DNA of 64,000 nt, from contig NZ_CP070982.1 of assembly GCF_018417595.1 (NCBI RefSeq), forward strand, positions 3,895,001 through 3,959,000, read 5' to 3'. The translations under genes and the position numbers were made by a program. Source of the DNA: Pseudomonas entomophila (lineage in GTDB: Bacteria; Pseudomonadota; Gammaproteobacteria; Pseudomonadales; Pseudomonadaceae). Under the pieces are notes generated by a model that did no database searches, had not been told where the DNA came from, and saw nothing but the letters and a program-made list of their open reading frames with translations. Of the stretch, positions 56,705 to 64,000 are shown in pieces (within the stretch, counting starts at the first letter, position 1; each line of letters begins with the position of its first letter).

Positions 56705-58021
56705 TCAAGACTCAACTTCCATCAACCCCGGCGTGGGCTTGCTGAACCCCGCCGTCAGCCACATCAAGTACAACCCACCACACACCAGCCAAGCCACCCC
56801 GGCCAGTATCACCACCGTGCTCAACAGCGACAGCAGATACAGGTTCACCCCAATCGCCAGCAGCGGAAACACCACGAACCCCACCCCACTCAACCGCTGC
56901 TTGCGCCGCTCACGCCGGTAGTACGCAATCACGCAGACATTCACCGCCGCAAACGCCAGGAACGCGCCGAAGTTGATCAGCGAAGCGGCCGAGCTCACAT
57001 CCGCGCCGACCCCGATCAAGCCCAGCCCGGCAATCAGCAGCAGGTTGAACACCGGCGTGCGCGCCGTGCCCTGCAGCTTGGCGAAGTAACGCGGCGGCAG
57101 CACGCCTTCGCGGCCCATGAAGTACAGCAAGCGGCTGGCGCTGACCTGCACCGCCAGGCACGAGGCGAAGCCGGCAACGATGCCGCCGAGGTTGACGAAG
57201 TCGGCGAAGAACTGCCCGCCCACCTCGATCGACAGCGCGTAGGTCGCAGTCTCTGGGTCGGCGAACTGGCCGCCGGGGTGGCTCAGTTGCATCAGGTAGG
57301 CCACCGCCGTGAACAGCAGCCCGCCCAGGCTGATCACCAGCAACACCGCCCGGGGGATATCGCGCTTGGGCTGCTCGGCCTCCTCGGCCAGGGTGGTCAC
57401 AGCGTCGAAACCGAGGAACGAATAAGCGGCGATGGCCGCAGCGGCGGTGAGGCCCGTGAGGGTGCTGTGCTCGTTCCAAACGGCGTGGGTGAAGCCGACC
57501 TGGGGCTGGCCGGCCAGGTAGCGCAGGCAGTAGCCGAGGAACAGCAGCACCAGGGCCACGCTCAGGACCGTGAGCACTTTGTTCAGGCGGTCGGTCAGGG
57601 CCATGCCGCTGACGGTCACCGCCGTGGTCAGACCGATGTTGATCAGCAGCCAGCCCCAAGTGGGCACCTGCGGGAACTGGGCGTTGAGGAACACCGACTG
57701 CAACAGCCAGGCGACCATGGGCATGAACAGGTAAGCCAGCAGCACCGCCCAGCCGACCACGAAGCCGCACCCGGGGCCGAGCAGGCGTTTGGCGTAGTAG
57801 TAGGCCGAGCCGGACACCGGGAACAGGCGCGACAGCTTGGCGTAGCTCAGGGCCGACAGCAGCATGGCGCCGGTGGCCAGCAGGAAGGCGCTGGGGGCGA
57901 TGCCGTCGCTGCGCTCGGAGATCACGCCGAAGATCACCATGGCCAGGCTCGGGCACATGTAGGCCAGGCCGAAGACCGTCAGGGAGGTCAGGGAGAGTTT
58001 TGCGGGGGTGGCGTCAGGCAT
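56705..58021 (-). CDS. APC-family amino acid/polyamine permease
   Basis: 438 residues from MPDATPAK, with AGGAGG upstream; about twelve hydrophobic helices. APC hallmarks: GLAYMCPSLAMVIFGVISE, SYAKLSRLFPVSGSAYYYAK, AAYSFLGFDAVTTLAEEAEQ and SASRLLYFMGREGVLPP. Takes up amino acids, polyamines or related amines by H+ symport or exchange; the exact substrate is unknown. A TACCCCCGGGTTAA-type element lies about 250 bases before the start, oriented toward this gene, and links it to the neighbouring LuxR regulator and amidase. Confidence 0.9.
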   Translation of the reverse strand: MPDATPAKLSLTSLTVFGLAYMCPSLAMVIFGVISERSDGIAPSAFLLATGAMLLSALSYAKLSRLFPVSGSAYYYAKRLLGPGCGFVVGWAVLLAYLFMPMVAWLLQSVFLNAQFPQVPTWGWLLINIGLTTAVTVSGMALTDRLNKVLTVLSVALVLLFLGYCLRYLAGQPQVGFTHAVWNEHSTLTGLTAAAAIAAYSFLGFDAVTTLAEEAEQPKRDIPRAVLLVISLGGLLFTAVAYLMQLSHPGGQFADPETATYALSIEVGGQFFADFVNLGGIVAGFASCLAVQVSASRLLYFMGREGVLPPRYFAKLQGTARTPVFNLLLIAGLGLIGVGADVSSAASLINFGAFLAFAAVNVCVIAYYRRERRKQRLSGVGFVVFPLLAIGVNLYLLSLLSTVVILAGVAWLVCGGLYLMWLTAGFSKPTPGLMEVES

Positions 58022-58179
58022 GGGTGGCCTCCTGGCGCGCAGGGGCGATGCCACGGGCCGGGCCGTGAGCGAAATGAGCCATGGGTCATCCTCTTGTGAT
58101 TGTTCTAGGAAATTGCCCAGCCGGTCTGGCTGCATGGGGGCGCAGGGACGGCGTGCACAGCAAGTTACTCGGGGGATGG

Positions 58180-58220
58180 CACCGGCTTTGCCGGTGATCG
58201 CGGGGCAAGCCCGCGCCTAC
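58180..58220. repeat. REP element before the APC permease gene
   Basis: CACCGGC/GCCGGTG (58180-58196) followed at once by CGCGGG/CCCGCG (58199-58215) and CCTAC. Two adjacent stems of the group-typical REP. Confidence 0.75.
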
Positions 58221-58274
58221 AAGGTGCAGGGCCAGTATGCGGATCCCGGTGCGGATTCCTATAACGTCGAATGA

Positions 58275-58288
58275 TTAACCCGGGGGTA
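58275..58288 (-). promoter_or_regulatory. candidate LuxR operator upstream of the APC permease
   Basis: TTAACCCGGGGGTA on the + strand, i.e. TACCCCCGGGTTAA read toward the permease. An exact copy in the other direction stands before the amidase gene (59119-59132). It is nearly palindromic (TAnCCC/GGGnTA), as LuxR/FixJ-type sites are. Confidence 0.6.
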
Positions 58289-58302
58289 ATGGCGCAGGGG
58301 AA

Positions 58303-59115
58303 TCACGGCGCCGGTTGCAGGCTGGCAAGGTCTTCGCCGGCCAAAAACAGCAGCGAGAACAGCTCGGTCTGGGAGTTCACATCCAGCTTGCGGTACACGT
58401 TGCGGCGATGGACCTTCACCGTCTCGGCCGACAGCTTGAGCTTGATGGCCGTCTCCTTGTTCGAATGCCCCGACAGGATCAGCCGCACCACATCCAGCTC
58501 CCGCGCCGTGAGCACCGACTCCAGCTGCCGCCGTGCTTCGTCGCGCCCCTGGGCCAGGCCCAGCGCGGGCTTGGCCGGTGCGCATTCGGGCAGTTGCTCG
58601 AAGTGCAGGCGCTGGCGCAACAGGCCGATCAGCCAGGGGCGCACCAGCTCCAGCTGGGCGATGGCCTGAGCGTCGAAACGTGAGCGCCCGCCCAGCGACA
58701 GGCACAGTGTGCGCCCATCGCCCAGGGCCAGGTTGAACTGCACCTCGTCGGCGACCACGTTGTGGGTGAAGTACAGGCGGTAGTAGTCGGTCTGCTGGAA
58801 CTGCTCCGGGGCCACGTCGGCCAGGCGCACCAGGCCGGTCAGCGGCCGCTCGCGGCTGCTGATGTAGAACGGGTCGAGCAGGTACAGGCCGTTGGCGTAC
58901 TCGCTCACCAGCGGGTCGATGCCCTCGCGCTCGTAGGGGCTCTGGTCGAAGATCAGCGGCTTGTCGTGGCTGAACAGCAGCGCCACCCAGGTATCCACCT
59001 CGACGAAGTCGCCGAGCAGCGTCGCCAGTGTGCGCCAGAAGCTCGGCCGGTCGAGGTGCTCGATGCATTGGCCCACACCCTGGTGCCACGAAAGATCCTG
59101 CAGGCTCAAGCCCAT
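58303..59115 (-). CDS. LuxR-family transcriptional regulator (copy 1)
   Basis: 270 residues. The N-terminal ~190 residues have no quorum-sensing autoinducer signature; a shared block YLLDPFYISSRERPLTGL is found again in the second LuxR at 62663. The C-terminal HTH is complete (LTARELDVVRLILSGHSNKE, KLKLSAETVKVHRRNVYRKL). The start at 59115 has GGGGG close upstream, which is itself part of the TACCCCCGGGTTAA motif. Probably controls the permease on one side and the amidase on the other. Confidence 0.88.
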   Translation of the reverse strand: MGLSLQDLSWHQGVGQCIEHLDRPSFWRTLATLLGDFVEVDTWVALLFSHDKPLIFDQSPYEREGIDPLVSEYANGLYLLDPFYISSRERPLTGLVRLADVAPEQFQQTDYYRLYFTHNVVADEVQFNLALGDGRTLCLSLGGRSRFDAQAIAQLELVRPWLIGLLRQRLHFEQLPECAPAKPALGLAQGRDEARRQLESVLTARELDVVRLILSGHSNKETAIKLKLSAETVKVHRRNVYRKLDVNSQTELFSLLFLAGEDLASLQPAP

Positions 59116-59118
59116 GAC

Positions 59119-59132
59119 TACCCCCGGGTTAA
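59119..59132 (+). promoter_or_regulatory. candidate LuxR operator between luxR copy 1 and the amidase gene
   Basis: TACCCCCGGGTTAA, the inverse of the element at 58275-58288. It starts 4 bases from the luxR start codon, so on that strand it covers the ribosome site, and lies about 105 bases before the amidase start. Bound protein could both switch on the amidase and block luxR. Confidence 0.6.
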
Positions 59133-59237
59133 CCCGTCGAAGTGATTGTTTTGCCAGTGATTGTTTTCATACTTGCACCACCCTTCGCAAATGTCACTCG
59201 CCCGCGGAAGGGTCGGGCCCAGCGAGACGGATTGCCC

Positions 59238-60053
59238 ATGAAGATCGAAGTGGTACAGACGACAACCCGCGACGGCGACACCGCCCACAACCTGCGTGGC
59301 ATCCTCGAGGCCCTGGCCCAGTGCGCGCCGGACACCGATATCCTGCTGTTCCCCGAGTCGCACCTGACCGGTTTTCTCACAGCAGATGACGTCGGCATGC
59401 TGTCCGAAGCCATCGACGGCGATGCCGTGCAGGCAGTGGTCGCGGCAGCGCGCCAGCGTAATGTCGCGGTGGTTTTGGGGCTGTACGAGAACAACGGCGG
59501 CACCTTCTACAACACCACCCTGTTCATCGCCCCCGAAGGCATCCTGCTCACCTACCGCAAGACCCACCTGTGGTTGCCGGAGCACGGCATCGTCGTGCCG
59601 GGCGACCGCTTCGCCACCGTCGAATGGCGCGGCGTGCGCCTGGGCCTGTTGATCTGCTACGACAGCGAATTCCCCGAGACGGCGCGGGCACTGAAGGCCC
59701 TGGGCGCGCAGTTGATGCTGATCACCGATGGCCTGGCCGAACCGGAGGATCATGTGCACCGGGTGTCGGTGATGGCCCGGGCGATGGAGAACCAGGTGTT
59801 CGCCGTGGTCGCCAACCGCGTGGGCGAAGGGCCGGATGGCTGCGTGTTCGTGGGGGCGAGCCTGGCGGTGGACCCGTATGGCCAAACGCTGTTCGAGGCC
59901 GGGCGTGGCGAGTCGCGGCATAGCGTGACCCTGGACCTGTCACTGATCGGCAAGGCCCGCGCCTTCCATGACTACAGCGCCAACCAGCGCATCCAGTTGC
60001 CGGGTGAGCGGATCGAGCATGCCAACGGGGTGCGGGAGTTGATCATCGGCTAG
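59238..60053 (+). CDS. carbon-nitrogen hydrolase, RamA-like amidase
   Basis: 271 residues from MKIEVVQTT; the frame is open upstream but lacks a good start. Nitrilase-superfamily triad: Glu in DILLFPESHLTGF, Lys in LTYRKTHLWLPE, Cys in GLLICYDSEFPETARAL. The overall pattern (RDGDTAHNL near the start, VHRVSVMARAMENQ, GERIEHANGVRELIIG at the end) resembles the R-stereoselective amidase RamA of Pseudomonas as I remember it. It should hydrolyse an amide to acid plus ammonia or amine. Located between the LuxR regulator and the vgrG gene; probably works with the APC permease on one substrate. Confidence 0.85.
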   Translation: MKIEVVQTTTRDGDTAHNLRGILEALAQCAPDTDILLFPESHLTGFLTADDVGMLSEAIDGDAVQAVVAAARQRNVAVVLGLYENNGGTFYNTTLFIAPEGILLTYRKTHLWLPEHGIVVPGDRFATVEWRGVRLGLLICYDSEFPETARALKALGAQLMLITDGLAEPEDHVHRVSVMARAMENQVFAVVANRVGEGPDGCVFVGASLAVDPYGQTLFEAGRGESRHSVTLDLSLIGKARAFHDYSANQRIQLPGERIEHANGVRELIIG

Positions 60054-60087
60054 CCATCGGTATTGATGACCCTAGGCTTATCCCGGG

Positions 60088-60121
60088 TTACTCCCGGCCA
60101 GTAATTATTGGCCGGGAGTAA
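60088..60121. terminator. convergent hairpin after amidase and vgrG
   Basis: TTACTCCCGGCCA (60088-60100) pairs perfectly with TGGCCGGGAGTAA (60109-60121); the vgrG stop codon lies in the loop. A 13-base stem between two converging genes, without a T-run. Confidence 0.65.
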
Positions 60122-61316
60122 CCCTGTCCAAACCCCGCCCCTGACAGCTGCAGCACACGCAACCACTGATCAGCGGCTGGTCGGGATCGCCCTCAAGAAA
60201 AGTCACCCTGACCTCCATTCCCTTCCGAGGCGGCGTGCTCTCGCAATGCCAGTCGGAGACCAACCGCAGCCAGCAACTGCGCGTGTCGCCCACTCGTTCT
60301 TCGCGATCCCACGGGAACTCGACCTTGACCCTGGCCAGGCGCCGATCACTGCGCACCGCCTCGTCCTCCACGGCAACGACCACCGCCGTCTGGTTGCCGG
60401 GCACCTGGGGCTTCCTGTGAGCCAACGGCGGACGATAGCTCGCGTGCCACGCATACCCCGTGAAGCGGTTACGGTAACCCTGAAAAAAATCGCCTTCGTT
60501 GCCAGTGACGAGGTGTTCACCGGACAACTGTGGCTGCCGCCCTTCATGGACAACCTGGGTCAGCAACCAGGGAGCATTCCACGCGCTGTGCGGATGGCCC
60601 GTGATTTCCAGCACATGACCACTGGCCAAGCGGGGCTGGTCGCTGTGCCCTTCCGTTCGGCGACAAGCCGCATGATGACGCTCCATCAGGTGCTTGATCA
60701 CCGGCGCGTCGGCGACGCTGTCGGGCGCTTGCCTGTAGGTGGTCGGGATGCCACTTCTGGTAAAGGCCGACTGATGATCGCCCAGTACCAGCACATGCCC
60801 CCGCGCACTGTGTTGAAAGTGGAAGTGGATACCCTCCTCTTCGCACAGGCGCTGGACAAAATGCAGGTCGGTTTCGTCGTACTGGGTGCAGATATCGCGC
60901 GCACGGTAGTTCGCCCGCAGCTCAAGCCGATAAGCGCCGCCCACTATCCCGTGCTCTTCCAATATCAAGGCAACGATTTCCGGTGCCGACAGGCGTTGAT
61001 AGATCCGTTGGTTGATGCGATGGCGCAGGTAGGACAACTGCGGCACCAGGGCCAACTTGTAGCGTGGCGCATCACCGCATTGGGCAACGTGGTAGACGCG
61101 CCCGTGCACACCGTTGCCCTCGGTGTCGAAGGCCAGGAAAGCCTCGCGGTCGATCAGGCTGTCGAGGTCCAGGTCAGCCGGTTCGCCGACCAGTTCCACA
61201 TTGAAGAAGTACGGCCTGCTGATGGCCTCTTCACCGCTGAACGCGAGTACGTGAAGGCCATGTTCGACACCGTCGATGGTCAAGCTGAAATGGGTCTGCC
61301 GGGTTGGGTTGAACAT
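60105..61316 (-). CDS. vgrG: C-terminally shortened VgrG/TssI (type VI secretion spike) protein
   Basis: 403 residues from MFNPTRQTHF. The gp27-like part is complete (VEHGLHVLAFSGEEAISRPY, YLRHRINQRIYQRLSAPEIV, LCEEEGIHFHFQHSARGHVL, GYRNRFTGYAWHASYRP). The gp5-like OB fold is reached (ARVKVEFPWDRE, SCWLRLVSDW, GMEVRVTFLEGDPDQPLISG), then the protein ends with CVCCSCQGRGLDRVTPGQ. The beta-prism needle and any C-terminal extension, usually making 600 or more residues, are missing. No hcp, paar, tap or immunity gene is adjacent. It could be an orphan remnant or a short trimming variant. Confidence 0.85.
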   Translation of the reverse strand: MFNPTRQTHFSLTIDGVEHGLHVLAFSGEEAISRPYFFNVELVGEPADLDLDSLIDREAFLAFDTEGNGVHGRVYHVAQCGDAPRYKLALVPQLSYLRHRINQRIYQRLSAPEIVALILEEHGIVGGAYRLELRANYRARDICTQYDETDLHFVQRLCEEEGIHFHFQHSARGHVLVLGDHQSAFTRSGIPTTYRQAPDSVADAPVIKHLMERHHAACRRTEGHSDQPRLASGHVLEITGHPHSAWNAPWLLTQVVHEGRQPQLSGEHLVTGNEGDFFQGYRNRFTGYAWHASYRPPLAHRKPQVPGNQTAVVVAVEDEAVRSDRRLARVKVEFPWDREERVGDTRSCWLRLVSDWHCESTPPRKGMEVRVTFLEGDPDQPLISGCVCCSCQGRGLDRVTPGQ

Positions 61317-61419
61317 CCGCTGTTCCCTCTCTACATAAGCCAAGGATGAGGCGCACGAAGCCACCGCCTCCATGAACACGGAGGCAGGCACCGGGCTGCA
61401 GGCGAAACGTCAGGTCAGG

Positions 61420-62523
61420 TCAAACGCCACTTTTCACTTTGGTCCAGACCCGGGTGCGGATTCGTTCGAGTTTCAACGGCAGGGGCTCGAGTGGAATCAG
61501 CGTGGCGACCGTCTTCTTGTCGGGATAGATCCAGGGGTTGTCCCGCAGCGCCTGTTCGACGAACTGGGTGGCGTCCTTGTTGGCGTTGGGGTACAGCGTG
61601 TGGTTCGAGGTCTTGGCGATCACTTCCGGGCGCATCATGTAGTTGATGAACGCCAGGCCCTCCTTGGGGTGGGGCGCATCTTTAAGCAACACCAGGTTTT
61701 CCGACCACACCAGCGCGCCTTCGCGAGGCAGGCTGTAGGTGATGCGGCGCCCGGTGTTGTTCTTCTCGTTGATCGCCTGCGCGGCCAGGGCGCCGTTGGC
61801 CCAACCGACCACCGCGCAGATATTGCCGTCGGCCATGTCGGTGTCGATGCGCGACGAGTCGAAATACAGCACGTACGGGCGGATTTTCATCAGCAGGTCT
61901 TGCGCCTTCTGGTAATCCGCCGGGTTGCTGCTGTTGCTGGGCAGCCCCAGGTAGTTCAAGGCGATCGAGATGATCTCGCTGGGCGAGTCGAGCATCGCCA
62001 CGCCGCACGCCTTCAGCTTGCTGATGTTCTCTTCCTTGAAGATCAGGTCCCAGCTGTTCACCGGCGCCTGATCACCCAAGGCCGCCTTGACCTTGTCGAT
62101 GTCGTAGCCAATGCCGGTGGTGCCCCACAGGTAGGGCACCGCGTAGCGATTGCCGGGGTCGTTGACCGCCAGCTGGGCGAGGATGTCCGGGTCGATATGG
62201 GCGAGGTTGCCCAGTTGCGCACGGTCCAACGGCTGCAGCACGCCCGCCGCGATCAGCGTGGGCAGCACATTGGAAGTGGCCACCACCACGTCATACCCGG
62301 TGCGCCCGGCCATGACCTTGCTCTGCATGATGTCGGCGCTGTCGAATGCGTCCATGTGCACGCGGGTGCCGGTTTCCTGCTCGAAGGCCTTCGGGGTCTC
62401 CGGCGCCAGCAGCCCGAACCAGTTGTACAGGTGCACGCCAGGCTCGGCGGCCGCCACCGAGGTGCTGATCGCCGCGCAGAGCAGCGAGGCCGAAAAAAGG
62501 GTTCGCAAACGTGACGTTCTCAT
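61420..62523 (-). CDS. periplasmic polyamine-type binding protein (PotF/SpuD-like)
   Basis: 367 residues from MRTSRLRTLF, signal peptide ending near STSVAAAEP. Family 1 spermidine/putrescine-binding fold: VHLYNWFGLLAPETPKAFEQ, MDAFDSADIMQSKVMAG, YAVPYLWGTTGIGYD, WDLIFKEENISKLKACGV. The aromatic and acidic residues that hold diamines (Trp-Gly-Thr-Thr, Tyr-Asp) look present. There is no ABC permease or ATPase gene next to it, so it is an orphan binding protein; it may feed a transporter encoded elsewhere or act as a sensor. Divergent from the second LuxR gene. Confidence 0.88.
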   Translation of the reverse strand: MRTSRLRTLFSASLLCAAISTSVAAAEPGVHLYNWFGLLAPETPKAFEQETGTRVHMDAFDSADIMQSKVMAGRTGYDVVVATSNVLPTLIAAGVLQPLDRAQLGNLAHIDPDILAQLAVNDPGNRYAVPYLWGTTGIGYDIDKVKAALGDQAPVNSWDLIFKEENISKLKACGVAMLDSPSEIISIALNYLGLPSNSSNPADYQKAQDLLMKIRPYVLYFDSSRIDTDMADGNICAVVGWANGALAAQAINEKNNTGRRITYSLPREGALVWSENLVLLKDAPHPKEGLAFINYMMRPEVIAKTSNHTLYPNANKDATQFVEQALRDNPWIYPDKKTVATLIPLEPLPLKLERIRTRVWTKVKSGV

Positions 62524-62641
62524 GCAACATCCTTGTCCAGACGATTGTTGTCTCATGGCCATCCCAAGCCTTGGCACCGACTATACCGGGCACACCCGGA
62601 GAGTAAATACCTCGAAATACTTACCTCTGGCCTACGCATCC

Positions 62642-62659
62642 TTAACCCAAAAGGGGTAG
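62642..62659 (+). promoter_or_regulatory. LuxR-type motif at the start of luxR copy 2
   Basis: TTAACCCAAAAGGGGTAG stands 3 bases before the ATG of the second LuxR gene. The same arms, TTAACCC and GGGGTAG, precede the first LuxR gene (TTAACCCGGGGGTAG), differing only in the centre. Includes the ribosome site. Confidence 0.55.
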
Positions 62660-62662
62660 AAA

Positions 62663-63451
62663 ATGCCGTTCGACCTCCATGGACTGGCGTGGCACCGAAC
62701 CATCGGCAAGCTGATCATGCAACTGAACCGGCCGGAGTTCTGGAGTTCGCTGGTACGGGTGTTGAATGAATACGTGCAGATCGATAATTGGGTGGTGTTG
62801 ATTTTCGGCAGCCAGCACGTGGAAGTGGTGAGCCTGCCTGAAGTGGCGGACGCAGAAGAAGTGGATGCGTTCATCCATCGCTATGTGACGGAGCTGTATC
62901 TGCTGGACCCGTTCTACATCGCCAATCGAGAAAACCCCCAGAGCGGTTTCTTCCACCTGCTGGATATCGCGCCGGAGTACTTTCTCGAGACCGAGTACTA
63001 CCACCAGTACTTTGCCCAGTACATCTCGGTGGATGAAGCGCAGTACAACGTGCAGCTCGACGCCGACAGGACGCTGTGCATTTCCATTGGTAGCAAGGTG
63101 CGCTTCAGCCAAGAGCAAATCACCATTCTCGACATCATCAAGCCCTGGGTCACGGCCTTGATGCACCAGCGCATGTGCTTTGAAAGCGATGCCGAGAAAA
63201 GCCTTGCCGAGCCACCGCCCCGGCAAGAAACGCTGGCCCAGCTGGGTGCGCAGTTGACGACGCGGGAAAGCGATGTGCTCAGGCTGCTGTTGAGCGGTTT
63301 CTCCAACAAGGAGATAGCGGGCAAGCTGGCGCTCTCGGCGGAAACGATCAAGGTTCACCGCCGCAATATCTACGCCAAGCTGAATATCAAGTCGCAGTCT
63401 GAGTTGTTTACCCGGTTCTTCATGCCCCGCGCCTACCCGACAGCCCCTTGA
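62663..63451 (+). CDS. LuxR-family transcriptional regulator (copy 2)
   Basis: 262 residues. Paralogue of the regulator at 58303: same length class, same internal block ELYLLDPFYIANRENPQSGF and HTH (LTTRESDVLRLLLSGFSNKE, KLALSAETIKVHRRNIYAKL). Start behind AAAAGGGG. Divergent from the polyamine-type binding protein and so its likely regulator. The ends of this gene and of a tiny convergent frame overlap by 32 bases. Confidence 0.88.
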   Translation: MPFDLHGLAWHRTIGKLIMQLNRPEFWSSLVRVLNEYVQIDNWVVLIFGSQHVEVVSLPEVADAEEVDAFIHRYVTELYLLDPFYIANRENPQSGFFHLLDIAPEYFLETEYYHQYFAQYISVDEAQYNVQLDADRTLCISIGSKVRFSQEQITILDIIKPWVTALMHQRMCFESDAEKSLAEPPPRQETLAQLGAQLTTRESDVLRLLLSGFSNKEIAGKLALSAETIKVHRRNIYAKLNIKSQSELFTRFFMPRAYPTAP

Positions 63452-63539
63452 CCACGATGTACAGCAACGGCCCGATCGATACGAATACTGCCGTCAGCAG
63501 CAGGTAGGGCAATACAGCAACCAGGGAAGCACTGGCCAA
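63420..63539 (-). CDS. possible small single-pass membrane protein
   Basis: 39 residues from a TTG start preceded by AGGTCAGGA; almost the whole protein is one membrane helix (SLVAVLPYLLLTAVFVSIGP) with a basic tail GLSGRRGA. Its end overlaps luxR copy 2. It may be a genuine small membrane protein or the tail of a decayed gene. Longer frames into the regulator remnant are ignored. Confidence 0.3.
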   Translation of the reverse strand: MASASLVAVLPYLLLTAVFVSIGPLLYIVVKGLSGRRGA

Positions 63540-63804
63540 TCCTGACCTGGCACAACGCCTACGTGGCTTGCCCGCCCCACCCGCACTGGCGGCGGACATG
63601 CCGCAGTCACCTGTGGTGCTGACCCGCGTGCGCGCCGGTGCGGGTGAGTTGCGCTTCCTGTCCACCTTCACCACCTTCGGCATGCCGCTGGACATCACGG
63701 TGGCTTCGCTGCGGATCGAGCACCTGATACCCGCCGACGGCGAAACGTGGCGAACGATGACGGCGGCATATGATGAATACCTGGCTCGGCATCACCCGCG
63801 TTGA
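63533..63804 (+). pseudogene. remnant of an XRE/MmyB-type regulator (C-terminal part only)
   Basis: The translation ANPDLAQRLRGLPAPPAL, VVLTRVRAGAGELRFLSTF, TTFGMPLDITVASLRIEHL, IPADGETWRTM matches the ligand-binding C-terminal domain of XRE-family regulators of the MmyB type (the -LSTxTTFGxPxDITxAxLxIE- block). The HTH and the first half of the domain are missing, and no start or ribosome site precedes it. The sequence runs in after the end of luxR copy 2, so a deletion or recombination removed the 5' part. Confidence 0.6.
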
Positions 63805-63932
63805 CTCAGGCCAAGAATGATGGCGTTTAGCCACAAAATCCTTCCTCCGACAGTGCCTAACCGCTAAGCTCCCGCGCGCCGGCCGTACGCTAGCCGGTGT
63901 AATCAGGACGACCTAACTGCTCAGGAGCCCCC

Positions 63933-64000
63933 ATGACCGTTCTCAAAGCCACTGTCGCCGCCCTCACCCTCGCTTCGCTGGTGGGCTGTGCGACCAATCG
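63933..64000 (+). CDS. predicted lipoprotein, start only (cut by window end)
   Basis: MTVLKATVAALTLASLVGCATN: a lipoprotein signal with lipobox LVGC, then the window ends. CAGGAG upstream supports the start. In pseudomonads such an opening is common to small osmotic-stress or OmpA-type lipoproteins; the family cannot be set from 22 residues. Confidence 0.65.
   Translation, partial: MTVLKATVAALTLASLVGCATN

Noticed and set aside
58180..58220. REP stems as a terminator of luxR copy 1
   Set aside because: They lie about 80 bases beyond the luxR stop and lack a T-run; the match to the REP family explains them better.

Overview
The window is high-GC chromosomal DNA from a pseudomonad, most probably of the Pseudomonas putida group. 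The evidence is the gene content (Mrp/Sha antiporter with fused A+B subunits, fadDx-type beta-oxidation cluster, phnWX with a LysR regulator, ChrR-like reductase, LdcA-type decarboxylase beside dnaQ/rnhA/gloB/mltD, tandem yejA genes) and the many REP-type palindromes with a core like CGCGGGTAAACCCGC. I see no rRNA, tRNA, insertion sequence, integrase or CRISPR array.

Layout. 0.2-5 kb: small lipoprotein, aminopeptidase P, a SoxR/monooxygenase divergent pair with a near-canonical SoxR box, and an XRE-cupin/EamA exporter pair around a palindromic promoter. 5-11 kb: mrpA(B)CDEFG, a translationally coupled Na+(K+)/H+ antiporter operon. 11-15 kb: small unknown genes, a chemoreceptor with its sensor at the C-terminus, and a DksA-like regulator missing half of its zinc cysteines. 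15-30 kb: two giant effector-like proteins of about 1,500 residues (a DUF6543-like protein and a leucine-rich-repeat NEL-type E3 ubiquitin ligase) bracketing a five-gene acyl-CoA beta-oxidation operon. 30-34 kb: AraC and LysR regulators and the 2-aminoethylphosphonate pathway phnW-phnX. 34-42 kb: quinone/chromate reductase, lysine/ornithine-type decarboxylase, dnaQ, rnhA, a methyltransferase, gloB and mltD. 42-49.7 kb: a microcin C/oligopeptide-type ABC importer with two paralogous binding proteins (yejA-yejA-yejB-yejE-yejF).

49.7-56.7 kb is the accessory part. It starts with a clearly AT-rich two-gene operon (SF1 helicase with an N-terminal nuclease-like domain, then a DUF2290 protein), which is the best candidate here for an undescribed, probably anti-phage, system. 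After it come a highly structured RNA-like leader in front of a DUF6124 gene, a DUF3077 gene, a large REP inverted repeat, an HTH-antitoxin/PIN-toxin pair under a palindromic promoter, and an AAA+ ATPase under a double-palindrome promoter.

56.7-64 kb: APC permease, LuxR-type regulator, RamA-like amidase, a C-terminally shortened VgrG, an orphan polyamine-type binding protein and a second, paralogous LuxR-type regulator. A shared TACCCCCGGGTTAA-type motif links the LuxR genes, the permease and the amidase into a probable regulon for uptake and hydrolysis of an amide or amine compound. The window ends in a regulator remnant and the start of a lipoprotein gene.
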